Source: Erigeron canadensis (Eukaryota; Streptophyta; Magnoliopsida; Asterales; Asteraceae). From it: a stretch of 64,000 bases of DNA. Where the stretch lies: the NCBI RefSeq assembly GCF_010389155.1, contig NC_057766.1, positions 22,763,516 to 22,827,515 of the forward strand, in the 5' to 3' direction. Shown here piece after piece: positions 34,423 through 47,200 of the stretch. Position 1 is the stretch's first letter, and each line of letters begins with the position of its first letter. The notes below the pieces were generated by a model. That model was not told where the DNA came from and made no database searches. It saw only the letters and a list, made by a program, of their open reading frames with translations. Position numbers and translations under genes: made by a program.

Positions 34423-34863
34423 TTGAGAGTGTCAAGGGAAACTGAAGAAATGATTCAGGTTGCGAAAACAAAGGACAAGTACAATGAATTGATGTCCTTC
34501 AGAGCTAATACCAGAAAAATCATCAGTGCTGAGATCAAACTAGCTGAAAATCATGAAAATCATTCCAAATTTCATGTCAAGCTCTTCAGAGATGGGAACT
34601 TCACAGATGAAAGGAAGAACACATCAGTCAAAGCCTTTGGTTGGAGTGAACTGAAAGAAATTGGGCTTTCTTTTCCTGGAAGAACTGATGTGTCTCCTGA
34701 TGCCAAGTATTTCATGAAGAGAATCGAAAAGGAATGGGTCAAGAAGCAACAGATGGAGGTTGCTTTGGGTTTAAGAGTTCTAGATTCATTACCATCATCT
34801 CCATCTCAAAAGAGAAAGGCCACTGAAGATGCTTCTGGACATGCTGATAAGAGAAGGGCCTAA
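34423..34863 (+). pseudogene. C-terminal fragment of an element-encoded protein
   Basis: A 146-residue frame with high lysine and glutamate content, a region around FGWSELKEIGLSF, and a basic end (QKRKATEDASGHADKRRA) like a nuclear-localisation tail. It directly precedes the probable 3' LTR, so it is best read as the end of a retrotransposon protein. I do not recognise the domain. There is no sign of a promoter or introns. The ATG used is simply the first in the frame; the upstream part is lost at the junction. Confidence 0.5.
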
Positions 34864-36097
34864 CTCTTTTATCACTTACTTGTATTCGTAATTTTATTTT
34901 ATAAAGTTGTAACTTTCTACCAGTTGATGTCTGTAATATAAGTTGCAAACTTTATTTTTCACAATTAATTGATCAAATTAAGTCTAGCAAAATCAAAATG
35001 TAAAAACTGGAAACACTGATGGTCTATAAAGTGTTTTCCAGTAACTCAAATTTAGACTTAGTCAAAATTCAAGGATTTTTCAAGCACAAACATGTATAGA
35101 TAGAAGCTTGAAAACCCTTGCATAATTTCTAAACAAATATGGGGAATTAGTTAGGTCTAGATTTACTGGACTCGCTCCAGACGTGAAGACTGGAGTCCTC
35201 TGAAGATTTGTCCAGAAATTATGAGAAGGCCACTGAACCATTTACTTGTACAGGAATCTGGATTCCATCAGATTGGTTCACTGGACTTCACTCCAATCAA
35301 GATCATTCCACTGAAGACATTCTCACTGAAGTCGAAGACTGAAGTCTGAAGAAAGAAGACTGAAAAATGGCAGGGCCCACTGGCAGTCTTACCAGATCTC
35401 CTGACTGGAGTCCTTGTCAGTGTTCTAGACCTTACAAGTCTGAACACTGATTACAAGGAATTGACTTATTTGCCTTTGCACGCTTTTATCCGGACAATCC
35501 ATTTGTCCTTTGTTAAAAGTTCTTACACGCGTGTAAAGGTAGTCGGTTAAAGTATTACAAGTCACATCAAATAGACTTTATTCTTGTACTTTAACCAATG
35601 CATTTAAGGAATTAAAGGTTTTTCCCTAAATGCATGCAACCATATTTGTACGACAAAAAGAATATTATATTTATTCTTTTTGTCTATAAATACCAAGTCA
35701 TTTCCCTCATCCAAAGCACTTTTTCAATTTGGTGCATTTGCCTAAATACTCTCGATCTTAACAGTTATACTTCACAACTTTAAGTATTTCGATCAAAGAG
35801 TTTTTTTAGCAAATATAGATCACTTGTAATTCATAGGTTTTTTAGATACTTACTTTTGTAATATCTAGGTTCCGCAACAACCTTGTGTTTTATTTAACAT
35901 CAATAAATAAAATACACTTGAAAATTACATTTATGTTCCACCAATTACATACTTGTTTACTTTATTTATTGCTTAAATATTTATTGCTTTATTTATATTC
36001 TTGCATTTATACTCAAAGCAATACTAGTCCAATCTAGTGCATACTTGACTTGTTATTCTACACTTGCGGGTTAAACCATCGAGTGAGAGACTTCACA
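34423..36097 (+). mobile_element. 3' end of a second LTR element inside the Copia element
   Basis: A plus-strand frame (34423-34863) is followed by about 290 bp of untranslated DNA, a GGGGAA purine stretch and a probable LTR from about 35150 to 36097 ending in CACA. The LTR is rich in CTGGACT/CTGAAGACT motifs and has a promoter-like and leader-like right half. Its left part and first LTR are absent. The junction on the right falls just after the YVDD motif of the Copia reverse transcriptase. The border positions are estimates. Confidence 0.65.
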
Positions 36098-37835
36098 TTC
36101 CTAGTGATAATCATGTCATCCACATAGACTATCAAACACGTTATGCGATCTCCTTTATGATTGAGAAACAAAGTATGATCAGAATTACTTTGTTTATATC
36201 CATACTTTCTCATTGCAACTATGAACTTGCCAAACCATGTCGTGGGAGACTGCTTCAGGCCATACAAAGATCTCTTCAACTTATAGACTTCTCCATCTTT
36301 GAAATTATGAGAGAACCCTGGCGGTGGATCCAGATATACTTCCTCTTTCAACTCTCCGTGTAAGAAAGCATTTTTTACATCAAACTGATGAAGAGGCCAT
36401 CTTTGATTTGCTGCTGTGAATAAAACCCTTATTGTATCCAGCTTTGCAACTGGAGAGAAGTTTTTCTAGTAATCAATCCCATATGTTTGAGTGTACCTAA
36501 TAGGGCTTTATATCTTTCTACTTCCCCGTCTGGTCTGTATTTAATTTTATAGATCCACCGACATCCGACTAGTTTCTGTCCTTGAGGTAGTGTGCATTTG
36601 TCCCATGTTTCATTCTTCTCCAGTGCTTCCATCTCAACCTTCATAGCATCCTTCCATTTAGTTATTTTCAATGCATGCTTTGTATTTGATGTAATTTCTT
36701 CTAAATACAGTTTTACTGTGAATGCTTTTGCTTCTTCGGAAGGGTAGCTTTCTGCTATGTTAGCCATAGGATACTTGGAGCTTCTAGAGAATTTTTTTGG
36801 AGAGTACCGTTTTGCAGATATTCCTCGAGTTGACCTGGCTGGAAGCACATATTTTCCTGGAGTATTCAGTTCAACCTCTGCATCATTCTGTTCAACCTGT
36901 TCTTCACTTTCCTGCACACTTTCATTTGTGGAATCTGGTACACTTTCATTTGAAACATCAAGAGAACTACCCAGAGGAGAATTACTTACCTCAGACATCA
37001 GGTTTGGGACAGTATTTTTGGTGGCATGGGAATTCTGAGACTGAGAGGACTGTTCTTGAGTCTGAGAGAGTTGTTCTTGAGAGATCTGTTCGTGAGAGTC
37101 AACCATGGTATTTTCATAATCAACTATGGTATTTTTACTAACTTCAGGATTATAACTAAGCCAACTCAATGTGTCACATTGTTCCTCCCCTGACCATTGT
37201 GTTGTGGGGAGTAAAAATAACTGGTTTCAAGAAAGTCACAATTCATTGTGGTAAACATGTGCTAAGTTTTCGGATTATAACATCTATACCCCTTTTGAGT
37301 GACTCCATATCCCACAGAAACACATTTCTCAGCAAATGGATCACGTTTATTTTGATATGATTTTGAAATATGAACAAACAATGTACATCCAAAAATCTTG
37401 GGTTGAAGAGTAAGAGCTTGTAGAGGAGTATGGTATTGAGTGAAGGTTTCTAATAGGGTTTTCATGCTCAGGATTTTTGTAGGAAGCCGATTAACTAGGT
37501 AAGTGGCAGTGGCTAGAGCTTCAGGACATAACAGTTTGGGAACACAGGACTCGATTATTAAAGCTCTAGTCATTTACAGTAAGAGTCTATTTTTCCGTTC
37601 AGCAACACCGTTTAGTTCTGTGGTATGAGGGCATTTGGTTTGATAGATTATACCTTTGGATTGGAAAAACAGGTTCATTTGTGAGTTTATATATTTCCCA
37701 CCATTGTCGGACCTCATAATTTTAATAGATTTGAAATTGGTTTTCAACCATGGTATAAATTGCAGTGAACCTATCATATACTTCGGCTTTATTTTTCACA
37801 CGCATTTCATGGCACGCCCTAAATATACTTTTATT
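36098..37835 (-). pseudogene. Copia pol fragment: integrase core to reverse transcriptase
   Basis: In minus-strand order: integrase core with SDNGGKY and the NGVAERKNR glutamate, the integrase C-terminal region (LPTKILS to GYRCYNP), a Ser/Glu-rich linker (about 37170-36760), then reverse transcriptase from a KWKDAMKVEMEALEKNETW start to a YVDDMIIT catalytic motif near 36120. The first catalytic aspartate of integrase is not here but in the inverted block. Frames shift at about 37572, 37260 and 36430. Confidence 0.88.
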
Positions 37836-37849
37836 TCTTTTTTATGTAA

Positions 37850-38645
37850 TAAAAGGAGTAGTTGATCGGTTCACACAACCCATATGGCCCAAGATCTATC
37901 TGGATCAGCCCATATCACTCATTCAGCCCCCAATAGTTCTAAAAATACAAACATGCCATGGATTTTTGATTGTGGAGCAACTGACAAGATTATATATGAA
38001 GTGTCTGATTTTGTTAAGTTATCAAAACCCGTGAAAACACACATTAAAGCCGCGAAGAAGGAAAGAATAGATGTGAAGTCCGGGGGAACCATTGAGATTT
38101 CCCCGAGCATTAAATTGTCAAATTGTCTTTATATTCATCTTTGTCACATAAACTTTTGTCAATAAGCCATGTGACAAAAGAACTCAATTGCTCAGTACTC
38201 ATGTATCCAACTTTTTGTATCTTACAGGATATCAGGATATGACAGATCATTGGGCGTGACACTGAGAGAGAATGACTCTATGATGTTGATGAAGTTACTC
38301 AAAGTGGAACCATGATGCTGGCTCATGGAACGAGTGAAAGAGTTGCATGTTTATGGCATAGACGACTGGGACATCCTTTTGACAGTTATTTACACATCTT
38401 GTTTCCTGATCTTTTTCCTTCCAATAAACCAATTTCTTGTGAAACTTGCACTTTAGCTAAGAGCCATAGACAAACCTTTAAACCTAGTAATACTAGAGTC
38501 AAAACACCTTTTCATTAATTCACTCAGATGTTTGGGGCCCAGCTCCTGTTATTGGAGGTCAAAATTTCGGTATTATGTGATATTTACCCGGATGACTGGG
38601 ATTTATTTTGTGTTTTTCACACACTTTTCCTTCTTTATATGTCAT
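37850..38645 (+). pseudogene. Copia protease, pre-integrase and integrase start, inverted
   Basis: The plus strand carries the aspartic protease motif WIFDCGATD, then a pre-integrase zinc motif (LWHRRLGHP ... CETCTLAKSH) and the first integrase motif HSDVWGPAP. This is the piece missing between gag and integrase on the minus strand. Its right end stops where the minus-strand block at 37835 would continue, so an internal inversion of about 0.8 kb is inferred. Several stops and frame changes break it. Confidence 0.85.
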
Positions 38646-38659
38646 TGAAAAAAAATGCC

Positions 38660-39480
38660 CCCTTTATTTTTCTTTCTGGGTTACCGCTACCCTCACAGAT
38701 CCATCAGATTTCGCTGCCGTGGCTACCCTCTGGTGGCCGGCAGCCACCTCAATAGCGGCGGCTAGTGGTGGTTGAGTGGTGGCAGGCGGTAGTTGTTTGG
38801 TAGAATTAGGTTTTTCAATCGATTTTGATGGTGAAGTTGGGGCAGTTTGATCAGAATTGAACGCATCTCCGACCGCCTCTAGCTCTCCACAGCCAGCTCT
38901 CGATTTCCGACCAAGGTATTGGTTACTCCATTGACCCGATTTGTTGAATTTCTTGTGACCGTTGGCCCACCATTCCGGGAATTCGACGATTAGGAAGCAT
39001 TGTTCCTTGGTGTGCCTTTTTATGCCGCACTTGTCGCATTTAAGGTGAGATTTATCGTTTCTGGTAATGGTTTTTGTTCCGTCATATCCACGATCACTTT
39101 CCGTTTCACCAGCAGTGAGTCCAGTGGAAACTTATGAGTTTTGTGATTATTGACTGGCAAGGATGAAATTTTTAAAGGGCTAAAAAGGGGTTCCAGCCCC
39201 TCCAAAATTTTATTTTAATACCAATTTTCTTGTATATTTTTTAAAAATAAATTTCATTTTACATATTAGCATCTCTAACAAAGCTAAATTTTATGTCTCA
39301 TTGAATTCCGCCCCTCCATAGCAATTGTTCAAGTCCCGCCATTGTTGACTGGTATTGTTTTTTGGTAGTTTTTCTATTTTGATTTCTAATTCTGACCCAA
39401 AGTTGCCGGAATTTTTTTCCATGGTAACTTGGGTTTTGATGTTGTTATCTGATGACGAAAAAAATACCGATTAATCGGTA
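38660..39480 (-). pseudogene. Copia gag fragment
   Basis: On the minus strand a zinc knuckle CDKCGIKRHTKEQC (C-x2-C-x4-H-x4-C) around 39000-39045 is followed by a PEWW motif, as in Copia gag proteins. Frames are broken. Between about 39158 and 39342 an extra stretch is flanked by TTGACTGG on both sides and may be a small later insertion. Confidence 0.75.
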
Positions 39481-39512
39481 GATGATAAGACCAGAAACAT
39501 TGGAGAATACCA

Positions 39513-39706
39513 TGATAAGAAGAATAGAATGAATAAAAGCTTTGTATTGATTTCTGATGATTTACAATAAACTCAAAGCCCCTAATTATACAAGAAATTC
39601 ATATGCTAAATATGGAAACACATTCAAGTCTCTAATACTTGGTTTGCTGCCGAAGAAAAGATCTTTTATTTTTTTGGTCTGATCATGTAATCTTGTTATT
39701 CTAACA
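39513..39706 (-). repeat. Copia 5' LTR
   Basis: 194 bp, TG...CA, the partner of 34132-34322. It is followed on the minus strand by TGGTAT, the start of an initiator-Met-tRNA type primer site. The right flank ATAAC is the target duplication. Confidence 0.92.
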
Positions 39707-39763
39707 ATAACGATATCCTAGTGATATTTGCGACTGCGTTAATAATATGACATGATATTTTTT

Positions 39764-40200
39764 AGGGAAAATTCCATAAAAAGGTAACCTATTTACACGA
39801 AATTCCTATTAAAGGTAACCTATTTTGTTTTCGTCTATTTAAAGGATCCTATTTTCAAAAAATTCCTAATAAAGGGTATATCGTTAGTTTTTGACAGACG
39901 GAGCTCGTTAAATGTCACGTCACCGATGTCATGTCATCAGTTTTGATGACGTGGCACTTGACTTTGACCGACTCATATATATATTGAAATTAGGTCGGTC
40001 AAAGTCAAGTGCCACGTCATCAAAACTAATGACGTGACATCGGTGACGTGGCACTTAACGAGCTCCGTTTGTCAAAAACTAACGATATACCCTTTATTAG
40101 GAATTTTTTGAAAATAGGATCCTTTAAATAGACGAAAACAAAATAGGTTACCTTTAATAGGAATTTCGTATAAATAGATTACTTTTTATGGAATAAACCC
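39764..40200. mobile_element. Long foldback MITE, about 437 bp
   Basis: Inverted arms of about 200 bp start AGGGAAAATTCCATAAAAAG and end with its approximate inverse. Both contain GTGCCACGTCATCAAAACT-type sequence. They meet around a short TATATATATT loop near 39977. A 7-8-bp target duplication (TATTTTTT, 39756-39763 and 40201-40208) flanks it. It lies 57 bp from the Copia element. Confidence 0.88.
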
Positions 40201-40771
40201 TATTTTTTATAGTGGTAGTTAAGATAGTCCTTATATGTTGATAAAGACATTTTTTCTTTTCTTGCCGTTAAAAAGTAAAAGTATTAATGGAAAATTTAGT
40301 ATTAAAAAAAATAATTTTACATCGTCAAATTCATAATAATTTTTAAACGGAAAAGTAAAAACTTTTAACACTGTAGTAATGCTGCCGACAAATTCATAAT
40401 AATTTCTCATAATGTCCTGAAAACTTTGAGAATCGCTTTGGGGAATATTTCTAAAGTTTGTTTTAGCTTTTCAATTTCAATACTTCCTCAAAGTTGTTGA
40501 CTTTTCTATTGAAACACCATGAGTACTAATGTACTATGCCCTTTAACTTATTTACTTTCTTTATGTTTTATATTTTTAATTTTTTTACTTACCAAATTAC
40601 CGTTATTTGTTTAAGATATTCAGTTATAATTTTTATTTTTTATTTTTTTCGAACGGCGATATTCAGTTATTAATATTTTAAGATGACATAATTTTCACGA
40701 ATTATGCAGGGCTTTCAAAAATATACATACGAGCAAATCACACATGCTAGGTGGTAAACGATAACTTCTAC

Positions 40772-41317
40772 CACTACAACAAATATGTTATATCTTAACA
40801 CTCATTTTTTCGCACTTTTTAAAAATGTTTAAAAAATTATAAATTTGTTCACACTTATAAATGTGTGAAAAAAACTCACATTTAAAAGTGTGAATAAAGT
40901 TAAAGGATCAAAAAATTTTCACAATTATATATGTAGAAACAAAAAGTTCACATTTTCAAGTGTGTAAAAATATATAATTGTTAACACTTAAAAGTGTGGA
41001 AGTAATTTGTGACACCAAATTTCCTCACACAAGAGGAAGTGCGAGGAATTTGAGTGTGATAAATTAGCTTTCACACTTTTAAGTGTGAAAATGTTTGATA
41101 TTTTTCACACTTTTAAGTGTGAACATTTTGCTTATACATTTATACTTGTGAAAAAAGTATGTTTTTATTAATTTTTTCACACTTCTAAGTGTGAATTTTT
41201 TTTTAACAATTTTAAATGTGAACAAATTAACATATTTTTTCACATTTTTTAGAAATGCGAGGAAATAATTGTGAACAATTTACTTTTGATGGCATGTATA
41301 CATGCCATCAAAAGTAA
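40772..41317. mobile_element. CACTA-like fragment with subterminal palindromic repeats
   Basis: It starts with CACTACAACAAA, typical of CACTA-family ends. About ten spaced copies of a self-complementary motif close to CACACTTTTAAGTGTGAA follow. No opposite end (TTTGTTGTAGTG) was found; the fragment stops at a perfect palindrome (41280-41317). Non-coding. Confidence 0.6.
41280..41317. repeat. Perfect 38-bp palindrome
   Basis: Two 19-base arms (TTACTTTTGATGGCATGTA and its exact complement) meet with no loop between 41298 and 41299. Confidence 0.97.
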
Positions 41318-41359
41318 CATTTAGTTTTTTAATACGTTCCAAAACATATGGTTAATAGA

Positions 41360-41589
41360 CTAGAATGTTACGACAATGATGATGGTAGTGGTAACGGTGG
41401 TTATTAATGTAAAAATAATTAATGTAAGAGAGGGATGTAGTTATTTTAAGGGTTGATAGTGTATATATTGTAAATATTTTCATTAAGGTTATTATAGGTT
41501 TATTAGATTGAGATATTTATATTAATGAATAAAAGATAAGACTATTTTAAGAAGAAAAAAAATGCTTAATTTTTAATATGCAGTATAGA
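41360..41589 (-). mobile_element. Short Helitron copy
   Basis: On the minus strand it starts TCTATACTGCATATTAAAAA at 41589 and ends CTAG at 41360, between a host A and T. The 3' hairpin is degraded. The interior shares the GATGATGGTAGTGG-like stretch with the Helitron at 141-487. Confidence 0.55.
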
Positions 41590-44277
41590 TATAGTATTAT
41601 TAAACATTTGGTATATTTGAGAAGGAACTTTTAGGAGCTTTTAAGACTTAAAACCCTGAGTTTTTAAAAGTAAGTCCTTTTTAAAGTGATAGTCTTGTTT
41701 GTTTATGTATTTAGGGTCAAAATCCACAGCCATAAGAAGCTTCGAAAGGTATTTAAAATAAAAGTTTATGTAAAAAGGTTAAAATAAAATCCTCAACTCC
41801 TAGCACGTACATGTTCAAGCTCCAACTCTAAACCCCTAATTAAAATCACAGTATAAAACTTTTGTGTCAAAAATGCCTATTGTCTTGTACCTTGGAAATC
41901 TTCGGAGCATTACTAATTTGTCACATCACCATATGGTTCAATGTTAGTACGTGTTACGTCAACAAGAAGTAATCACCAGCAACGACTACACTACATATGT
42001 AATATACTAATCTAAAAAATTATACGGAGTATATTTTTTAAACCAGGGCCAGTTAAACCAATCGGACTAGTTGGATTTTCTATTTTTTTTATTGTATTTT
42101 TACTTTTTATTAAAAAGTTACAAAATTTGTTACAAATAGTTATAAGAAAAAAAAAAGTTGTAAAAGTCACAGAAAACCATTAAAAAATATGTTTGTTGAT
42201 ACTTCCCAATTTTTAAAAAATGATTGTTAAAGTGAATGGTGCTGGATCAAATATTTATCTTGTTTTAGCAAATTGATTTTTTATAGTTGTGATGTGGGAT
42301 GGAAACTAAAGACGAAAAACCGGTGAGATGTGGGATAATGCCTTGTGAATATGATTGATAACTACATCAAGTTATATATCCATACTTATGTTTGTATAGT
42401 TGTACATACCCTTAAGTCAAGTCTTTGAGTATTGGTTAAACATTTATCCAGTGCTACAAGTTTTAATTAAAGGCTCAAATTATCCCCAATTCGGGTAAAT
42501 GTAGCCGAAGACCGATTATACATTACGAACAAAATGGTTATTAAAACATCGGTTTGTGGTCTTGTCTTTGTCTAGGACAATCGCCGCAAGCAAAATACGG
42601 CAAGTATAGCACCTACGTATACATAAGCAAAAAATGACTTCTGCGTAAATATAGATAGTCATGATTATTGACATTATATCGATATATTTTTGTTATAAAC
42701 TTGTATCTAAATGTCAATCATATTAAATGAAAAGAAATGACATATCCTCCTAAAATTTAATGTAAAAATCCTTCTAAAACTATAAGATGATAACGTGCTG
42801 ATTCTATTAATTCTCTTTCTTAATTTTAGCTCTTGATCGTACCATTAGCTTGTCATTGTCTAATGATTATTAAGAGCATTTTTAGTCTATTTAGTCAAGA
42901 GAATTGATCCTTCCATTTTAAAGAAATAAGTAAGAGGAGTGACCTATTCTTTTGTTTACATTGACACTTCATTGCATTAGTCACGCATGTACTTAAACCG
43001 GTCATATACGTACATAATCCGTGCAATTTTATTTATTGTCGGTGTTTTTATCATGGAGTGATGCTTCACAAACAATGTTCTGATAGAATATATAATATAA
43101 GCTACATAAACCCAAATGAACCAAAATTACACTCCATTAACAATAGGGTCCAACTTAATTATATTGACAGGCCAATGATGTTACAAGATTGGTCCATGTG
43201 GTTTGTATTTTGCAATGCGGGTCGTTTTTCAGGTATACTAAGATTGGGGGTCTTTAAATCAAGAACTTGTTACATCTTTGATTAAAAAATAATGGATCCG
43301 TTAATAAAGGTTGTTATCTTCATGCAAGATTTGGTCTCTATACATGAGAGGCACCCGGGCATTTAATGACTCTCACTAACAGATTTGTTAATTTTGGAGC
43401 AAGAATGCAAAAAATTTCTTGATTTAAGAACTTCCACGGCTAATGAACTTGAAAAAAGAACCCCTATTATAAACATGAACAAATCACATGGATCAATCTT
43501 GCATTTAACTCTTAACTAAATTAGGTAATTTCCTAATAGTCATTTTGGGCTAATTGAAAACAAGGTAAAAGGCTTGATCGTATGGGCCCAATTTAGAAGA
43601 TTGGGCTAAGTTAAAACAAGTATAGACTCTTAACTATACATAGTACTTACTCAAGACTTAAGAGAAGAGAAAAATAAACCACCGGTAGTCAAGAATGGAT
43701 TTTGATTTTCGAAATATTTGGATGTTGGGGTGGATGAAACTTAGCATAAGAAATATCGAGCCGCAGCCCGCAGCAGGGGCATCAGGAATGTTTCATGATA
43801 GTGGGCCTCTGGTGGATCCAGCTAAATCGGGGATGTTACGGATCCATTATAACCCAATAACTCATAATTATATCTATCTATCTTTCATTTATTCATCTAA
43901 TGATCTAATCTTTGCTGAAATAACAAATAAAAGCTTAAAATCATCAGCAGCAAAGCTAGAACTGTCAATAGGTGATAAATATGTTTCAATTTCATAATCT
44001 TATAGAATCATGGTTTTTGTTATATGGTCCATCTAGTTGATTATCTTTCATGTACAATATTGTCCCATATAAGCCAATACCACAACTTGTATCTATGTTT
44101 TTGTGACATATCATACATTCCCCTTTTCGGATTTTAAACATATGTATAAAGAGTCATATCGCCTTTTTAATAAAACGTTACACCTCACTGACTAACTATA
44201 TATATACACCCGTAACTCCCATCATATCCTTCGTGCTCTCAAAATTATCTCGTATTGCAGGTACTTCTGTAAGTAAA
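41590..44277. other. Intergenic, no gene seen
   Basis: AT-rich sequence. A 100-residue frame at 43695-43997 and a 75-residue frame at 43058-43285 show no family resemblance and no gene context. The last part is the 3' flank of the sorting receptor gene. Confidence 0.4.
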
Positions 44278-47200
44278 TTATACGGTTGATGTTTGATGCA
44301 GAGGTTCGTTTTCGTGATTTACCACTTGATTTTGGTGCTGGTTGTCAAGAGGCATGTACTGAGACATGATTGCCATTATCTCCGAGTCCATGTATGCCTG
44401 TTCCACAAAACACGATTAAATCATAACATAAATCTAGTTTAAACTTTAAAAGTAAACATAGATAAGAGACGCATATATACCCTTAGTCTGTATCTATAGA
44501 AAATGTAGCCCGCTAAACCAGCACTCGCGACCACTCCAAGTACCAATAAACTAATGAACCAAGCATACTTTGAAGCCTTTCGTTCTGCATATTACAGATA
44601 AAATTTTAAGAAAAGTGACAAGTCCAATGTTTAGAAAAGAAAAAAAAAAAGAGTCTTTCGTCTATCTTACCAATACATGTGTCCTGATCTGCAATATATA
44701 GTTTGTCCCCTTTGCATTTGCAGTCGTATCCACCGTAAGTGTTCTTACACTTGCAGCCATCACATTTACAAGCTATACCTTCGTGGCACTCGTCGATATC
44801 TATAATTTACGAATTTGTTTAGATAAAACTTCAACAATAAGAATATTGGGTGGTGTGACCAAAATTTTTTTTACCTATACAAGTATGCCCATCTCCAAAA
44901 AAACCTTGAGGACAACTACAACCAGTGATATTAGACACCTGAAAAATGAACACGAATCAAATGGGCAAGATTGAAACATAAACTGCTTAACAGAACAAAT
45001 AAGTTTCAAGGAAACGACACTCAACCGAGCAAGCTGAAAATTTCTTTCCATCCCTTATATCAGACCAGCATCCTCCATTGTTGACTGTACATCTTGCAGC
45101 TCCAAAGGCTGTACAATTTAATAATCCAAAATCACTAAAAACACATACCGTCGTCTTCTTTAATAGGTTGAAAAATGTAGTATGCATACCTTCACAAGAT
45201 GTGTATCCGTCTCCTCTATATTGCACACCATTAATCGTAGGGCATTCACATACTCTCCCCCTAAAAGTGTCCTAAAGGCACAGAAAAACTTTAGAGACCT
45301 TTTATTTGAATGAATTGGCTTTAGATGAACAAAATTAACCTGCTAGTTATGCTAACCTTGCAAGCACTTATGCCATTCTTTGAGTCGATCCAACAACCCC
45401 CATTTCTTTCAAGACACTCGTTTGTTTCAAGATCTATACATAAGAGTTCTATATAAGAACACATTATTATAGTTATATGTTTGTTGACTCTTTGGAATCA
45501 GATTATACCTGCACTTAAGCATATAGGAGGCTCGGTTGACTCCTTAAATCCTGCACATATGGCTCGTAATACAGCAGTTCTCTCCAGTTTTCCTGTTTAT
45601 ATGAACGATATGTTTAAAGCAGCCTGTGAAATATTGTCTTAAACATTGCCTCTTGACCCATGAAAAATCAGTAAAAAACACTACCTCGATACTGAACATT
45701 ATTAATCACCAAGGTTGGCAAGATAGTTACATCACCACGCGATCCTCGTCCAACCTGGTTATAAACAAAATCAAAACCCTGTCGTCTTATACTTCTATAC
45801 AACAAATGTGAGAGAAACTATTTTCATTACTTGAATGATAGTATTACCTGTGAATCTTGCTCGAATTTTAGTACTTCATTCTCAACATCAGCTTCAGGGT
45901 CACCCATGCATTTTTGTATCTTTTCACTAGGAAGTCCTGATGAATCATTTGATAATTTTACTCAGTTTCTTTGTTAGCTTAAATGTTTCAAGAAAATGGT
46001 TTTTAGCAATTACCAAGAGACTTGATGACATCTTCAGCACATTCTTTGCTATATCTTTTTTTCTTCATGGAACACCTGATATGGAAATCTGTCACATAAT
46101 CCCACCACACCCAAGACCTGTTGGTCTCATTAGCAACTCGATGTACACAAAGCTGCCTTAAATTCTCGAAAACAACATCCTTCCCGTTATACCCTTCTCC
46201 AAAATCCTGCTCAGGATCCGGTGCACAATATCGTCCATTATTGATACACTGAGACTTACACTGATTGCTCAAAACAAACGGTTTAGGACAGTACCATGTT
46301 ATGTAATGAGGGGTGAACATAGTGTAACCATTTCTCTCCATTATTTGAGCATGTCCTTTGAAATTTTTGATGAAGTTCATTTGATCATCACAACGGACCC
46401 CACACTCGTCGTTGCTGTTGGTCCATAACTCATACTCGACCCTCTTGTCTGGGTGAGGTAAAGACTCTGACCAGTCGAGTTTTAATAGGACTTCTTGGTC
46501 ACCTTTTTGCAAAGCATCTTTTATGGACTGAGCAAAAGATTTGTGTATTAATGCAGATGGAATTGAGAGCTTGTCTATGAAGTCGTCGGCGATTGAGCTG
46601 GCCTCTGGTGAGTCCATCGTTAAGAGAGGCTCATCTATGGTATCGGCTACTATTAGAGCTGCAGCACCTGCTAGTTGTGCATTCCATGCCTTTAAAGCAA
46701 AGTAGCATTCTGCAATGAAAAGTAACTATCAAAAAATGTTTTCTTAAAGAAACCTAATAAGTCATATTAGGCTTTCAAAAAGAAACCTAATAAGTAATAT
46801 TAGGCTTTCAAAGGCTCTGCCTGTTATCCATCCAAAACCAAGCAGTTAAGTTATAACTAAATTATTGGGTGTACAGAACGCGGTTTAACTTGTTTAACTG
46901 ACAGACCAAAAAATTGTATCAGACTTAGGTCAGGAGCGGTTACATTTGATATGAAAAGAGTGCATTTCTTTAGTTTGGTACCCGTCCTGTTCCCTTCTGT
47001 TCCCTAACATGATCTTTTGCCTCATTTTAACGAAAAAACATCGTTTATGCATTAAGCACAAGCTCAAAGTTTAAGTTCACTTCACGGTCTAGTTTAAGAT
47101 TGAACCGGTTCTGTAAAGGCACTAAACTGTTCCTATTAGGTCCGATATATATAAGTGCGCATTCGAATATAAATTGTAACATGGTTCGGTCCCCTCTAAC

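Larger units (their letters stand above)
34132..39706 (-). mobile_element. Copia LTR retrotransposon, rearranged and defective
   Basis: Two LTRs (34132-34322 and 39513-39706) with TG...CA ends are flanked by the same 5-bp target duplication, ATAAC (34127-34131, 39707-39711). Read on the minus strand: 5' LTR, a TGGTAT primer-site start, gag zinc knuckle, integrase, reverse transcriptase, a short RNase H tail, a G-rich polypurine tract (seen as a C run at 34323-34336) and the 3' LTR. Protease and the beginning of integrase lie inside but in the opposite orientation. The end of reverse transcriptase and most of RNase H are replaced by foreign sequence (about 34423-36097). Reading frames are broken by stops and shifts, so it cannot be active. 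It has no host role. Confidence 0.93.

Noticed and set aside
43695..43997. 100-residue plus-strand frame
   Set aside because: No family resemblance, no domain, no supporting gene structure; chance frame in intergenic DNA.
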